This document shows positions 52,006 through 60,579 of a stretch of DNA of 64,000 bases, piece by piece (the first letter of the stretch is position 1; each line of letters starts with the position of its first letter). The position numbers and the translations under genes are program-made. Below the pieces are notes generated by a model. The model ran no database searches and was not told the origin of the DNA. It saw nothing but the letters and a program-made list of their open reading frames with translations. This DNA is from Lachnospiraceae bacterium (lineage in GTDB: Bacteria; Bacillota; Clostridia; Lachnospirales; Lachnospiraceae): NCBI GenBank assembly GCA_902363825.1, contig CABJBK010000007.1:62001-126000 (forward strand), read 5' to 3'.

Positions 52006-52709
52006 ATCCGATTTTTATCATCTTGAAAAAACAGTTCAAAGATACGTTTAAAAACAAAAGCATCCTGATCCAGTTTGTCATGTTTCCGCTGCTCACGGTC
52101 ATTATGACAAATGCGATCTCTCTGGAAAATATGCCTGCCAATTTTTTTGGCACACTGTTTGCTTCCATGTACGTCGGAATGGCTCCGCTCACCGGCATTT
52201 CCGCCATTATTTCCGAAGAAAAAGAGAAACACACGCTCCGCGTTCTGCTGATGGCGGGTGTTTCTCCTGTTCAATATCTGCTTGGAACCGGCTGCTATGT
52301 ATTTCTCGCATGCATGCCCGGCAGCATCCTGTTCAGCTGTCTGCTCACCGGCGTAACTTTCGCTTCACGCCTTTTCTTTTTACTGATCCTTTCGACCGGC
52401 ATTCTGGTTTCCATTGTTGTCGGCGCCACGATCGGCATTCAGTGCAAAAATCAGATGACCGCAGCCTCTGTCACGGTTCCCGTTATGATGGTCTTTTCTT
52501 TTTTACCGATGCTTTCCATGTTCAATGATACGATCGCAAAAATTGCACGTTTCACCTACACCGAGCAGATCCGGCTCCTGATCGGTGAGATCCAGGTTTC
52601 TTCCGGTCACATCCCGGATGTTCGCATCCTGCTGCTTAATATTGCGGTGTTTGGAACGATGTTTTCGTTTTTTTATCGAAAACAGGGGAAGATGGAGATA
52701 TTGTGCTAA
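52002..52709 (+). CDS. ABC-2 type permease
   Basis: 235 residues with six spans and the ABC-2 layout: N-terminal amphipathic start (IFIILKKQFKDTFKNKSIL), the cytosolic EEKEKHTLRVLLMAGVSPVQYLLG coupling loop, and GATIGIQCKNQMTAASVTVPVMM. It overlaps the ATPase gene by 4 bases (ATGA-type junction). Its stop codon overlaps that of the convergent toxin gene within CTAA. Confidence 0.9.
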   Translation: MNPIFIILKKQFKDTFKNKSILIQFVMFPLLTVIMTNAISLENMPANFFGTLFASMYVGMAPLTGISAIISEEKEKHTLRVLLMAGVSPVQYLLGTGCYVFLACMPGSILFSCLLTGVTFASRLFFLLILSTGILVSIVVGATIGIQCKNQMTAASVTVPVMMVFSFLPMLSMFNDTIAKIARFTYTEQIRLLIGEIQVSSGHIPDVRILLLNIAVFGTMFSFFYRKQGKMEILC

Positions 52710-53029
52710 ACATGTCCCTGTAATTTACTTTTATAATCCTCCAACTGATGAAATATCCCCACTATATTTACAATATTTTTTCTGACATCAAATATCACAA
52801 TATAATTCATCTGTGATACAACTGCCTCACGATAACCACTTTTCGCCAAGTAGGCATCTTTACAGATTGGAAACTGAAATGGATCTGTTTCCAATCTGTC
52901 ATATATATGTTCCATACCGTCCAGCAAGTGTCTTGCTGCCTGCTCATTTTTTATTCTATATAACAAATAGCAAACAAGCTTATCCAGCAATTCATGGGCA
53001 TGTTCCGTCACTACTAATTTATAAGCCAT
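52706..53029 (-). CDS. RelE/ParE family toxin
   Basis: 107 residues with the ParE-type plan: LVVTEHAHELLDKLVCYLLY, then LETDPFQFPICKDAYLAKSGYREAV, and the C-terminal core YIVIFDVRKNIVNIVGIFHQLEDY. RelE members cut mRNA at the ribosome; ParE members poison gyrase. The sequence alone does not decide which. Its start overlaps the antitoxin end by 11 bases. Confidence 0.87.
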   Translation of the reverse strand: MAYKLVVTEHAHELLDKLVCYLLYRIKNEQAARHLLDGMEHIYDRLETDPFQFPICKDAYLAKSGYREAVVSQMNYIVIFDVRKNIVNIVGIFHQLEDYKSKLQGHV

Positions 53030-53279
53030 ACTTTCCCCGCATCTCTCTTAATGCAATTCTTGCATCCTGTACCTGACCGGTTTCAATCTGTTTCTCAGAT
53101 ACTTCTATATCTTTGTACATAGAAAAGCGCTGCATTACAGACTCATAAATCTCCATGCTCATAATCACCATATCACCATAACCATTCTTTGTGATATATA
53201 TCGGTTCGTCCGACTTATGACACATATCAGAAATTTCTGATGTATTTTTTAGATCTTTAATAGGAATAATCTGCGGCAT
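53019..53279 (-). CDS. Phd/YefM family antitoxin
   Basis: 86 residues. The Phd DNA-binding fold is seen in IIPIKDLKNTSEISDMCHKSDEPIYITKNGYGDMVIMSMEIYES; the C-terminal ~35 residues are the flexible toxin-binding tail (SEKQIETGQVQDARIALREM). It precedes the toxin in the operon behind AAGGAGGTATACATT. An inverted repeat over the promoter suggests autoregulation. Confidence 0.9.
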   Translation of the reverse strand: MPQIIPIKDLKNTSEISDMCHKSDEPIYITKNGYGDMVIMSMEIYESVMQRFSMYKDIEVSEKQIETGQVQDARIALREMRGKYGL

Positions 53280-53303
53280 AATGTATACCTCCTTATTATG
53301 GCT

Positions 53304-53322
53304 TAATTATACCATAATTATA
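53304..53322 (-). promoter_or_regulatory. Toxin-antitoxin operator/promoter
   Basis: The palindrome AATTATGGTATAATT (53305-53319) contains TATAAT on the minus strand, 25-30 bases before the antitoxin start. Placement over the -10 is typical for Phd/YefM autorepression. Confidence 0.6.
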
Positions 53323-53340
53323 TCCCATTTCAACTTTTTC

Positions 53341-54456
53341 TTACAAGACCAGCTTTTTCCCTGCTGTATCGGTATCAATCATCGCCCGGATAAATTTTTC
53401 TTTCGTCGGTGTTCCCGGAACATACGTCCATTCAACCACGCTCTCTGCCTTATCCGCGATCTTTGTAAGATCCTCTTTGGATATCTCAAGCTCGTCCAAT
53501 GTGACCGGAAGCCCGACACTCTTATTAAACTGCATGATCCGGTCACGCTCTTTTATCTGTCCGTCATAAGTCAGAAGGCAGAGCACACCGAAGGAAACAA
53601 TTTCGCCATGAAGATGCCGTTCACACTGCGGAAGCGTCGATGCCCCGTAATATACGCAATGCGCAAGCGAACTGTTGTAATAGTAATTGTCTTTCGGATC
53701 CGGCTGATTTTCGTGGGTCGCGAAATTGGAGACAATTCCGGTTGACATAATGATATCAAGTGCTACCTGCTCAAGCGCAAAATCTGCTTCATTTTTTCTG
53801 CATGCTTCCAGTGCCGCCGCTCCATACTCGATCAAAGGCGTGGTACAGACTTTTGCAACACACTGTCCCATAAGCGGCGTATGATAGATAAATTTGTCAC
53901 GGCTTGCAAACAGCACTTCGCATTCCTTGGAAAGCGCATCTCCGATTCCCGCCCACAGCAGTTTCTCCGGAGAATCCGCAATGATCTTTGTATTGACAAA
54001 GGTGTGATACGCCGGTCCGTGCATGTAGTAATATTCTTTAAAGGAACCGTCTGCATTGTAAATAACTGTGATCGCCGTACAGGCCGCGCAGTTGGATGCC
54101 AGCGTCGGAAATGTAAAAAACGGCTTGTCCAGCATATCTGCCAGTGTCTTTACCGTATCGCAGGCACGTCCGCCGCCTACGCCAAAAAGCATATCCGCAT
54201 TCTGCACCGTCTCGTTTGCTTTTAACTTCTCAATGTTTTCATAGTTGGAATCTCCACCGTACCATATATAATCAACGATCTCTACCTTAGAGCCCCGGAT
54301 CGCTGTCTCCAGTTCCGGCTTTGCTTTCTGCATGGCTGTCTTACCGCCGATCACAACTGCCTTTGTTCCATATTTTCTTGTGACATACGGAATCTCCCGG
54401 TAACAATCCGTTCCCACACTGTAACTTGGCAAAAATACGCTGTAACTGCTTAACAT
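53341..54456 (-). CDS. GldA-like iron/zinc-dependent alcohol dehydrogenase
   Basis: 371 residues. NAD site MLFGVGGGRACDTVKTLAD and PTLASNCAACTAITVIY; metal ligands Asp in GIGDALSKECEV and two His in SLAHCVYYGAS and ERHLHGEIVSFG. It fits the glycerol dehydrogenase branch, oxidising glycerol or 1,2-diols with NAD+, but substrate choice is uncertain. It has a AAAAGGGGTCATTAGAG site and seems monocistronic. Confidence 0.87.
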   Translation of the reverse strand: MLSSYSVFLPSYSVGTDCYREIPYVTRKYGTKAVVIGGKTAMQKAKPELETAIRGSKVEIVDYIWYGGDSNYENIEKLKANETVQNADMLFGVGGGRACDTVKTLADMLDKPFFTFPTLASNCAACTAITVIYNADGSFKEYYYMHGPAYHTFVNTKIIADSPEKLLWAGIGDALSKECEVLFASRDKFIYHTPLMGQCVAKVCTTPLIEYGAAALEACRKNEADFALEQVALDIIMSTGIVSNFATHENQPDPKDNYYYNSSLAHCVYYGASTLPQCERHLHGEIVSFGVLCLLTYDGQIKERDRIMQFNKSVGLPVTLDELEISKEDLTKIADKAESVVEWTYVPGTPTKEKFIRAMIDTDTAGKKLVL

Positions 54457-54667
54457 CTCTAATGACCCCTTTTCTTTTTTATGTTATTGCATATTATAGC
54501 ACTTCTTATTATAATTTCAAGTTATAGTTTTTGTTTTTTATATTCCAGAATATACGATATTTCTTTTCCATCAATTCCCATGCCGGATTCCCTTGCTTCC
54601 TCTCCGAAATTCTGTTATCATCCAGTTAGTTTTTGCTAACCAATATTTTTCGTAAAGGAGCTTCCAC

Positions 54668-54865
54668 ATGCATAACAACAAACGCAAAATTATTTCTACG
54701 ATGCTTTTTCTTTCTGTTATTGCTGCTTTTATCACCGGCATCCTGCTGCATCCTTTTGCAGATATCCATGCTTTAAAACTTGCACATGCTGTTTCTTCGC
54801 TGCTGCTTGTCATCTTCTGCCTGATACATACCATGCAATACAAACGCAGCTCCCTCAAAAAATAA
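54668..54865 (+). CDS. Small two-span membrane protein
   Basis: 65 residues with two hydrophobic spans (ISTMLFLSVIAAFITGILL and LKLAHAVSSLLLVIFCLIHT), each ending in a histidine-rich boundary (HPFADIHALKLAH, IHTMQYK). The spaced histidines resemble DUF4405-type cytochrome-b-like membrane proteins, but this is not certain. AAAGGAGCTTCCAC precedes the ATG. The next gene (DUF454) is 19 bases downstream, so the two are one operon. Confidence 0.75.
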   Translation: MHNNKRKIISTMLFLSVIAAFITGILLHPFADIHALKLAHAVSSLLLVIFCLIHTMQYKRSSLKK

Positions 54866-54884
54866 ATATCACGGAGGATTATTC

Positions 54885-55286
54885 ATGATTAAAAAATTGC
54901 TTTTTCTTTCACTCGGTTTCCTGTGTCTGATTCTCGGAAGTATCGGAATCGTTCTTCCGCTTCTTCCGACCGTTCCATTTTACCTTGTAACCGTATTCTG
55001 CTTTGCAAGAAGTTCCGAAAAGCTGTATGACTGGTTTACGCACACTTCTATGTACAAAAAACATCTGGAATCCTTCGTTCAAAAAAAAGGCATGACACTG
55101 CGCACTAAGTTTACGATCACCGGAAGTGCCTCTTTTCTGATGGGCATCGGCTTCCTTATGATGAAATCTGTTCCGGTCGGCAGGATCTTACTCGCCATCG
55201 TATGGATCTGCCACATCATTTATTTCTTTTTTGTTGTAAAAACTATAAAAGAAACGGAAGACGATATTTTCCCGGAAACAGAATAA
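54885..55286 (+). CDS. YbaN/DUF454 family inner membrane protein
   Basis: 133 residues. The DUF454 signature is clear: LGFLCLILGSIGIVLPLLPTVPFYLVTVFCFARSSEKLYDWF, then HTSMYKKHLESF and a C-terminal pair of spans. Function is unknown; relatives are often beside haem or respiration genes. Ribosome site GGAGGATTATTC. Confidence 0.9.
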   Translation: MIKKLLFLSLGFLCLILGSIGIVLPLLPTVPFYLVTVFCFARSSEKLYDWFTHTSMYKKHLESFVQKKGMTLRTKFTITGSASFLMGIGFLMMKSVPVGRILLAIVWICHIIYFFFVVKTIKETEDDIFPETE

Positions 55287-55324
55287 AAAAGCTGATACTT
55301 TGTATTCTGCATCGTGTACCAGCT
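55286..55324 (-). terminator. Terminator of the AbiE operon
   Basis: AGCTGGTAC (55316-55324) pairs GTATCAGCT (55290-55298); the minus strand continues TTTTTATTC. It lies 9 bases after the AbiEii stop and overlaps the end of the convergent YbaN gene region. Confidence 0.75.
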
Positions 55325-55332
55325 ATATTGCT

Positions 55333-56241
55333 CTATTCCCTGTAAAGAAAGACTTTGGATTTTGCAACTATCGCAATTCCATTTTCCACTGCGTAATCAT
55401 AATCCATATTTTCATACAACAGTTTTTGCGTAACATTTTTATAGTCAGACTCGTAAAATCTACTCTGAATGATTTCGTCTAACATTTCAGGAATAATATA
55501 CTTTAACTGAGCGGATGGATTGTTTTTTGAACACATTCTATCATTCCGAACTGTATCTGCCAAAGCATCCAGTTCATCATCCAGTTCCACCTGTCCCATC
55601 AATTTGCATATATCATAAAGATGGCGTGAATCTCTATCCTGCATATGCTGTATTCGATAATCACAAATTGCAAAAATTTTATCCACGAAAGTTCTTTTCA
55701 CAGACTGTACATTCATATATACCTTAGCAGCCTCAAAGGATAACGGTAAAGTAATATCTCTTTCATTACAAAAACGACCAACAAAACTTCCCACTTCATG
55801 CTTTTCTGTCGGATATGCCGTTTGATAATAACTTGTCTCTATAATAATTTCCATTGGCATCGAAGCGAATAACGAAACATACTGAAACACATACATGTTG
55901 TAATCATACCTGGATCTGATCCTGTCAGGGTTTGCTAACGCCATACCTAAAGATTCCGCTATATCTATTATCAGTTTCTTGGACGCTTTTCTTTCCGCTT
56001 CCGTTGGTTTTCGGTTCATTGACAAATCTATATCTTCTGAAAATCTATCAATCAGATTATATGCCTTTGACAGCGATGTTCCTCCTTTAAAGACCAGAGG
56101 CAATTCCGATTTTGATAATTCCAGTAAAAACATTGATTGAATCGTATCCTTTTCAACCATCAGTTCTGTTCTTCCCAATTCACGGGCTACGGTTTCAATT
56201 ATTTCTTTCCATTCAGCTGCGTTATTCCTATACCAGTTCAC
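55333..56241 (-). CDS. AbiEii/AbiGii family nucleotidyltransferase toxin
   Basis: 302 residues from a GTG inside the antitoxin gene (14-base overlap). The nucleotidyltransferase motif GGTSLSKAYNLIDRFSEDIDLSM (about residues 52-75) has the G-S and D-x-D catalytic pattern; KLIDIAES, VKRTFVDKIFAICDYR and DSRHLYDICKL follow. AbiEii blocks growth by transferring nucleotides to RNA (tRNA in studied members) and underlies phage abortive infection. It is paired with an AbiEi-type antitoxin as in type IV toxin-antitoxin systems. Confidence 0.9.
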   Translation of the reverse strand: MNWYRNNAAEWKEIIETVARELGRTELMVEKDTIQSMFLLELSKSELPLVFKGGTSLSKAYNLIDRFSEDIDLSMNRKPTEAERKASKKLIIDIAESLGMALANPDRIRSRYDYNMYVFQYVSLFASMPMEIIIETSYYQTAYPTEKHEVGSFVGRFCNERDITLPLSFEAAKVYMNVQSVKRTFVDKIFAICDYRIQHMQDRDSRHLYDICKLMGQVELDDELDALADTVRNDRMCSKNNPSAQLKYIIPEMLDEIIQSRFYESDYKNVTQKLLYENMDYDYAVENGIAIVAKSKVFLYRE

Positions 56242-56845
56242 TCATGAGACCTCCTTGATAGATATTTCTATATACCCTGTCAGGAAACAACGAAATATAT
56301 TCTTTCACTTTTCCAAAATCAATGTTAAGCTGTTTCACAAAATCCTTTAGCTTTTTTTGAAGATCTTCACCTGATAATTCACTGTATCTGTCAATCGTTG
56401 ACATCAGATCCAAAAACTGTAATGCAGATCTGTTTTCCTCTGTAATTTGCGCAAGTGGTTTATATACAATTATCTTTCTACCTGCTACATCCAACTTCCG
56501 TTGTCTCGTTGTGGCCTCATTTGAGCACACCTCGATATATGCCGGATTCTGTGTGGTAAATCCATACATATTTGCAAACTGTATTCCTGTAATATAACCT
56601 GAAACCACTCCTTTCGGAGATATATATTTTTTCTCTACAAACTTATTAATTGACACCTTCCCTTTTGTACCGAGAATCGTTGTATATGCCAGATAGTACA
56701 CACCGTTGTACAAACGTTCAATCTTTCCTTCATCAACCAGCTGCTTCATTTCCTGCCGAATATAATCTTTGGAATTTCCCGGAAGCTCTGATAAAAAAAT
56801 CGGTTCATCCTTATCATAATTGTTGATTAAATAATCATACAGCAT
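56228..56845 (-). CDS. AbiEi-type antitoxin (DUF6088-like)
   Basis: 205 residues. The N-terminal winged helix (IFLSELPGNSKDYIRQEMKQLVDEGKIERLYNGVYY) is followed by the AbiEi C-terminal domain (GVVSGYITGIQFANMYGFTTQNPAYIEVCSNEAT, KIIVYKPLAQITEENRSALQFLDLM). It represses the operon and counteracts the toxin. Start behind GAGGTGCCGCT. The pair is the only clear defence module in the window. Confidence 0.87.
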   Translation of the reverse strand: MLYDYLINNYDKDEPIFLSELPGNSKDYIRQEMKQLVDEGKIERLYNGVYYLAYTTILGTKGKVSINKFVEKKYISPKGVVSGYITGIQFANMYGFTTQNPAYIEVCSNEATTRQRKLDVAGRKIIVYKPLAQITEENRSALQFLDLMSTIDRYSELSGEDLQKKLKDFVKQLNIDFGKVKEYISLFPDRVYRNIYQGGLMSELV

Positions 56846-57025
56846 AGCGGCACCTCACAAATTAGAAATTCATATTTTCTATTTTATTATACAATATAGA
56901 TCTCAACTGTCAAAGACTTTTTAATAGTATTTTTAACCTGCCAGTCCATTATTCAATCGCCGTCAGCCAACACGGATAACGGACATTTACTTTTGATTTT
57001 CACCTGCACAATATATAAAAAAAAC

Positions 57026-57078
57026 ACCGGTATTCCATGCTCCCCTTTCCGGAGCAATGAAATACCGGTACTTTTCCT
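57026..57078. terminator. Terminator after the IscR-like gene
   Basis: ACCGGTATT (57026-57034) pairs AATACCGGT (57061-57069), extended inwards by CATGCTCC/GGAGCAATG. The minus strand then reads GTGTTTTTTTTATAT. Confidence 0.85.
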
Positions 57079-57139
57079 TTCACCTGTTACAATCTGCATA
57101 CCATAATGTATTCTTCTGTATTTTCGTCTACGATCTCTC

Positions 57140-57571
57140 TTAGATCACATAGTTGTCCGCACCCTGATCATCATTGACCAGATCCGCAATCGTGATATTG
57201 TCAAAATAGTCTTCCATCACTTTCTGAAAGCCTTCCCACATCTGAAGCGTCTTGCAGCCAACCGCACGCGTGCAGTGGTTCGGTTTCTTTTCCAGGCATG
57301 CGACCGGTGCAAAGGAACCTTCTGTGAGCCGCAGGATCTCGCCGACCTGATACTCCTGTGGCTGTCTTGCCAGCTTATACCCGCCGCCCTTTCCGCGCAG
57401 GGAAATGAGCAGATCATTTTTACTTAAAACCGCTACGATAGATTCCAGATATTTTTCTGATATCTCCTGTCTTCCCGCGATATCCATAAGCGGAATATAT
57501 TCACCTGTGTTATGTTCTGCAAGGTCGATCATCACGCGGATCGCGTAACGCCCTTTTGTCGATATTTTCAT
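57140..57571 (-). CDS. Rrf2/IscR-like Fe-S regulator
   Basis: 143 residues from MKISTKGRYAIRVMIDLAEH after ATGGAGGTATATGTAAT. The winged helix has ISEKYLESIVAVLSKNDLLISLRGKGGGYKLAR. Three cysteines in ACLEKKPNHCTRAVGC (C-x7-C-x5-C) match the [2Fe-2S] ligand pattern of IscR-type proteins, unlike the other Rrf2 protein in the window. It probably controls Fe-S or cysteine metabolism. No isc/suf/nif genes are adjacent in the window. Confidence 0.9.
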   Translation of the reverse strand: MKISTKGRYAIRVMIDLAEHNTGEYIPLMDIAGRQEISEKYLESIVAVLSKNDLLISLRGKGGGYKLARQPQEYQVGEILRLTEGSFAPVACLEKKPNHCTRAVGCKTLQMWEGFQKVMEDYFDNITIADLVNDDQGADNYVI

Positions 57572-57687
57572 ATTACATATACCTCCATTAACATACTTTA
57601 TCACAGGGTTTATGTTTTTTTCAAGTGCTATTTTTTGTCAGGGAACTTTCCACAGGATATTTTTCATCAGACCTTCCACACGTCCGT

Positions 57688-58371
57688 TTAAATACAGTAA
57701 TCGCTCCACCCGCTTTCTTCCACCGGCGTACAGCTGTTGCGGATCATCAGCTTTCCCTCCAGTTCCATACGCACCACACTTTTGTGTCCGCCGCGCATAC
57801 GGTCAAGCAGAAGATTCAGCGCAAATTTGCCCATTTCCTCTTTGGGCAGACCTACGGTAGTCAGCATCGGATGCGTATACTGTGCCTCCTCAATGTCATC
57901 ACTGGATATGATGGACGGCATATAATAATGGTTTTTATATTTGCTGAGGCACTTTAACATGCCGATCGCTGTAATATCATTGGCGCAGTAAATTCCGGTC
58001 GGGCAGTCCCTGGACTGTAAGAATTTTTTCATTGCTTCAAAGCCCTCTGCCTCGGTCTGGCTCGTCTGTATGATATAGCATGACTCCGGCTCGATCTCAT
58101 GCCGGTGCAGCGTTTCTAAGAATCCGCGGTAACGCGCCTCATTATAGCAGTCACCCACATATCCGATACTCCGGTGTCCAAGCTCGATCAAATGCTCCAC
58201 CGCCATCGACGCAACCTTTTTTCCATCACAGAGCACCTCATCCACCTCATAATTTGTTGAGTTGCGGTTGACGGAGACAACGCTCTTATATTTGCGGTTC
58301 AGCTTTTTTAACGCCTCTTTATTACATTTTCCAATGATGATCAACCCGTCACACTTACATTCTGTCTTATT
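57688..58371 (-). pseudogene. LacI family regulator lacking its DNA-binding domain
   Basis: The open frame holds only the effector-binding part: ECKCDGLIIIGKCNKEAL, DEVLCDGKKVASMAVEHLIELGHRSIGYVGD, then IYCANDITAIGMLKCL and SIISSDDIEEAQYTHPMLTTV. A TAG stop lies 9 codons before CDGLIIIG, and no start codon with a ribosome site or LacI helix-turn-helix occurs upstream. The 5' ~110 codons are gone. It once belonged to the ABC operon upstream, whose promoter still carries a LacI-type palindrome. Confidence 0.8.
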
Positions 58372-58430
58372 CTATATTTCTATTTACATACTGTTTTTAT
58401 ATGTTTATATGTATTGTTACGCTCCGAAGG

Positions 58431-59265
58431 CTATTTGTCAAGACTTTTTACAGCCTTTTCATAATATGACGTGTCCACAAAGCCATCCAGATCCAGCTTC
58501 TCTTTGAGCAGCTTATGATCCACCAGCCACTGATTGAAATTCTCAAAGTATTCCCGCTCAGAATCTGTGATCTCCGGTGTCAGATAGGAAAAGGAGGTAT
58601 CATAGGCATATACTTTTTCCCACTCCTCCGCCGGAAGATTCGTTCCTGCACTGGACGTATAAAGCACATTCGCATCCCAGGGATGCCGCGTCTTCTACCG
58701 CATTGATCGTGTTGACTTTTGACGTATCGATCCCTTTTTCTGCCGCATAATTTTCCCAGAAATACTGGATCGCTGTTCCTTCCGGCACGATCACATTTTT
58801 GCCTTCCAGATCTTTCGGATCCTGGATTTCATCATTTGCAACCACAATGCCATACTGTAAATCCGCATTGACTGAAGCGATAAGCGTTGTATCTGCCCCG
58901 TTGCTCTTTCCCACAAATGCCGGAAGATCTCCGTAAACAACGGCATCCAGTTCACCGGCGGCAAGCGCTTCATTCAACGCAGGGCCTCCGCCCGGAAAGA
59001 ATGTAAAATCTAACCGGTATCCCGCCTTCTTTAATTCATCTTCCAGATACCCCTGTTTGTATGCCACATTCATCAGCTCCAGATTCATTGCGGAATCCTC
59101 GGAACCGGAACCGCCGATCCGGATCACCTTTTCGTTTTCCTCTGACGGAGTTTCAGCTTCCGTTGCCACAACTGTACTGTCCTTTTTTGCGCCGCAGCCG
59201 ACAAGTCCGAATGTCATCGCTGCTGCCAGTAAAACGGTTCCTATTTTTTTCATCTGTTTTCTCAT
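58431..59265 (-). pseudogene. ABC substrate-binding lipoprotein pseudogene (TauA/SsuA type)
   Basis: Starts normally (MRKQMKKIGTVLLAAAMTFG, lipobox LVGCG) and runs through VIRIGGSGSEDSAMNLELMN, AALAAGELDAVVYGDLPAF-like segment and NVIVPEGTAIQYFWENYA to NAVEDAASL. There the frame switches: GCECALYV in the first frame, while VLYTSSAGTNLPAEEWEKVYAYDTSF continues in another to the stop at 58431. An internal out-of-frame deletion (about 50-70 codons relative to usual length) is the likely cause. The importer encoded upstream has thus lost its binding protein. Confidence 0.85.
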
Positions 59266-59287
59266 AATTGATCTCCTCTTTTCTTTC

Positions 59288-60577
59288 TTATTCTACCGGT
59301 AATACGGTAGGGAATTCCCATTTCTTTTCTAACAGTTCCTCTGATGGCCCATAGATCCGCATCAGAAGCGTGAAAGAATCTTCCTCATACGGAGACGGGA
59401 TCCAGTTCGCAAAATACCGTTCATCCTCCGGTTTCTTCGGACCTATGATGACATCCAATGATCCATCCGCATTAAAGCAGAAATCCCGAAGTCCATGGCT
59501 GTTGATCAGATATTTTTTATACGGATTGATGACCAGCTGTTCACTGGGCGAGCCGTATAAAATGACAGACCAGAAATATTTTGCCTGTGGCAGACCGTCT
59601 TTTTTGAAATGCAGCCGGTAGGTTTTCCTGCTGTCTAGTTTGTTCCCGTTTGAATCTGTTTCGAGATTTGGATAGATCGTATCGGTATACAGGTTCGGCA
59701 TAACCGCAAAATAGTTGATGTATGCCCGGTAGCGGTACTTTTTCCCGTAATCGCCTACGGAATCAATATATGCATGCCATCCGTTTGACTCATAGCCTTC
59801 GGTTCCCGTGTAGTTTAATATCGCCTGAAGCCCGTCTGCAAATCCCGCACGGATCTCTTCCTGCAACTGCGGCGGCAACGAATCATAAGTAACATCCGCG
59901 TCTGTCAGTTTCAGATCTCTCATATATCCGAGCATCTGATCATCATGCCTGGTATCTGCAAGCGTTCCAAGGAGCCGCTTTATAAATTCATCCGGCTTCA
60001 TCTCTGTCATAAAAGAAGACTGTCCGTTGTAGTCCGCCGGGAGCGCCGGCCGCTCCCTGATACGATCCGGATACAGCGCCCGCATCACAAACTGATCCTG
60101 GATGGCATTGGCGGTTTTATAGTCTTTTTCCCCGTACGATTCCAACCGGATGATAAAATAATTTCTGGAATCCTCACTCCGAACCGGAATATAATCTTTG
60201 TATGCTTCCGGGATCTCGGCATCCCGATACAGAATAATGTATTTTCCGGCACCGTTTTTCTCATTCTTGGTTCCTTTCGTCAATACCATTTCTGTTTTCA
60301 GATTTAGGATATTGACTAACAGATATCTGCTCTTATCCTCCAGCTCCGGTATTTCCAGTATGTATGGCGTGTGTTCCAGCTGGATCGGCAGGAAGGAATA
60401 CAGCGTATCCTGATTCGGCTTATACATCCTGCGTTCCGCCTCAATAAATTTCCGGTTGTGCCGCAGCGTTGTATAAAACGCCCTGTCACCACTCGTCATT
60501 GCGTCTGTCCACACGATCGTAAACGCATATTCATATAGTTTCTGTGCTTTTTCCCGTAACGTCATCTCTTTTTGCAT
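59288..60577 (-). CDS. DUF1254/DUF1214 domain protein
   Basis: 429 residues, without signal peptide here. The N-terminal DUF1254 half includes NQDTLYSFLPIQLEHTPYILEIPELEDKSRYLLVNILNLKT; the C-terminal DUF1214 half has YRLHFKKDGLPQAKYFWSVILYGSPSEQLVINPYKKYLI and FANWIPSPYEEDSFTLLMRIYGPSEELLEKKW. These proteins have no proven function, though they resemble sugar- or ester-handling beta-sandwich enzymes. It is placed 2 bases after the ABC permease and before the binding protein, so it belongs to that operon. Confidence 0.9.
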   Translation of the reverse strand: MQKEMTLREKAQKLYEYAFTIVWTDAMTSGDRAFYTTLRHNRKFIEAERRMYKPNQDTLYSFLPIQLEHTPYILEIPELEDKSRYLLVNILNLKTEMVLTKGTKNEKNGAGKYIILYRDAEIPEAYKDYIPVRSEDSRNYFIIRLESYGEKDYKTANAIQDQFVMRALYPDRIRERPALPADYNGQSSFMTEMKPDEFIKRLLGTLADTRHDDQMLGYMRDLKLTDADVTYDSLPPQLQEEIRAGFADGLQAILNYTGTEGYESNGWHAYIDSVGDYGKKYRYRAYINYFAVMPNLYTDTIYPNLETDSNGNKLDSRKTYRLHFKKDGLPQAKYFWSVILYGSPSEQLVINPYKKYLINSHGLRDFCFNADGSLDVIIGPKKPEDERYFANWIPSPYEEDSFTLLMRIYGPSEELLEKKWEFPTVLPVE

Positions 60578-60579
60578 CG

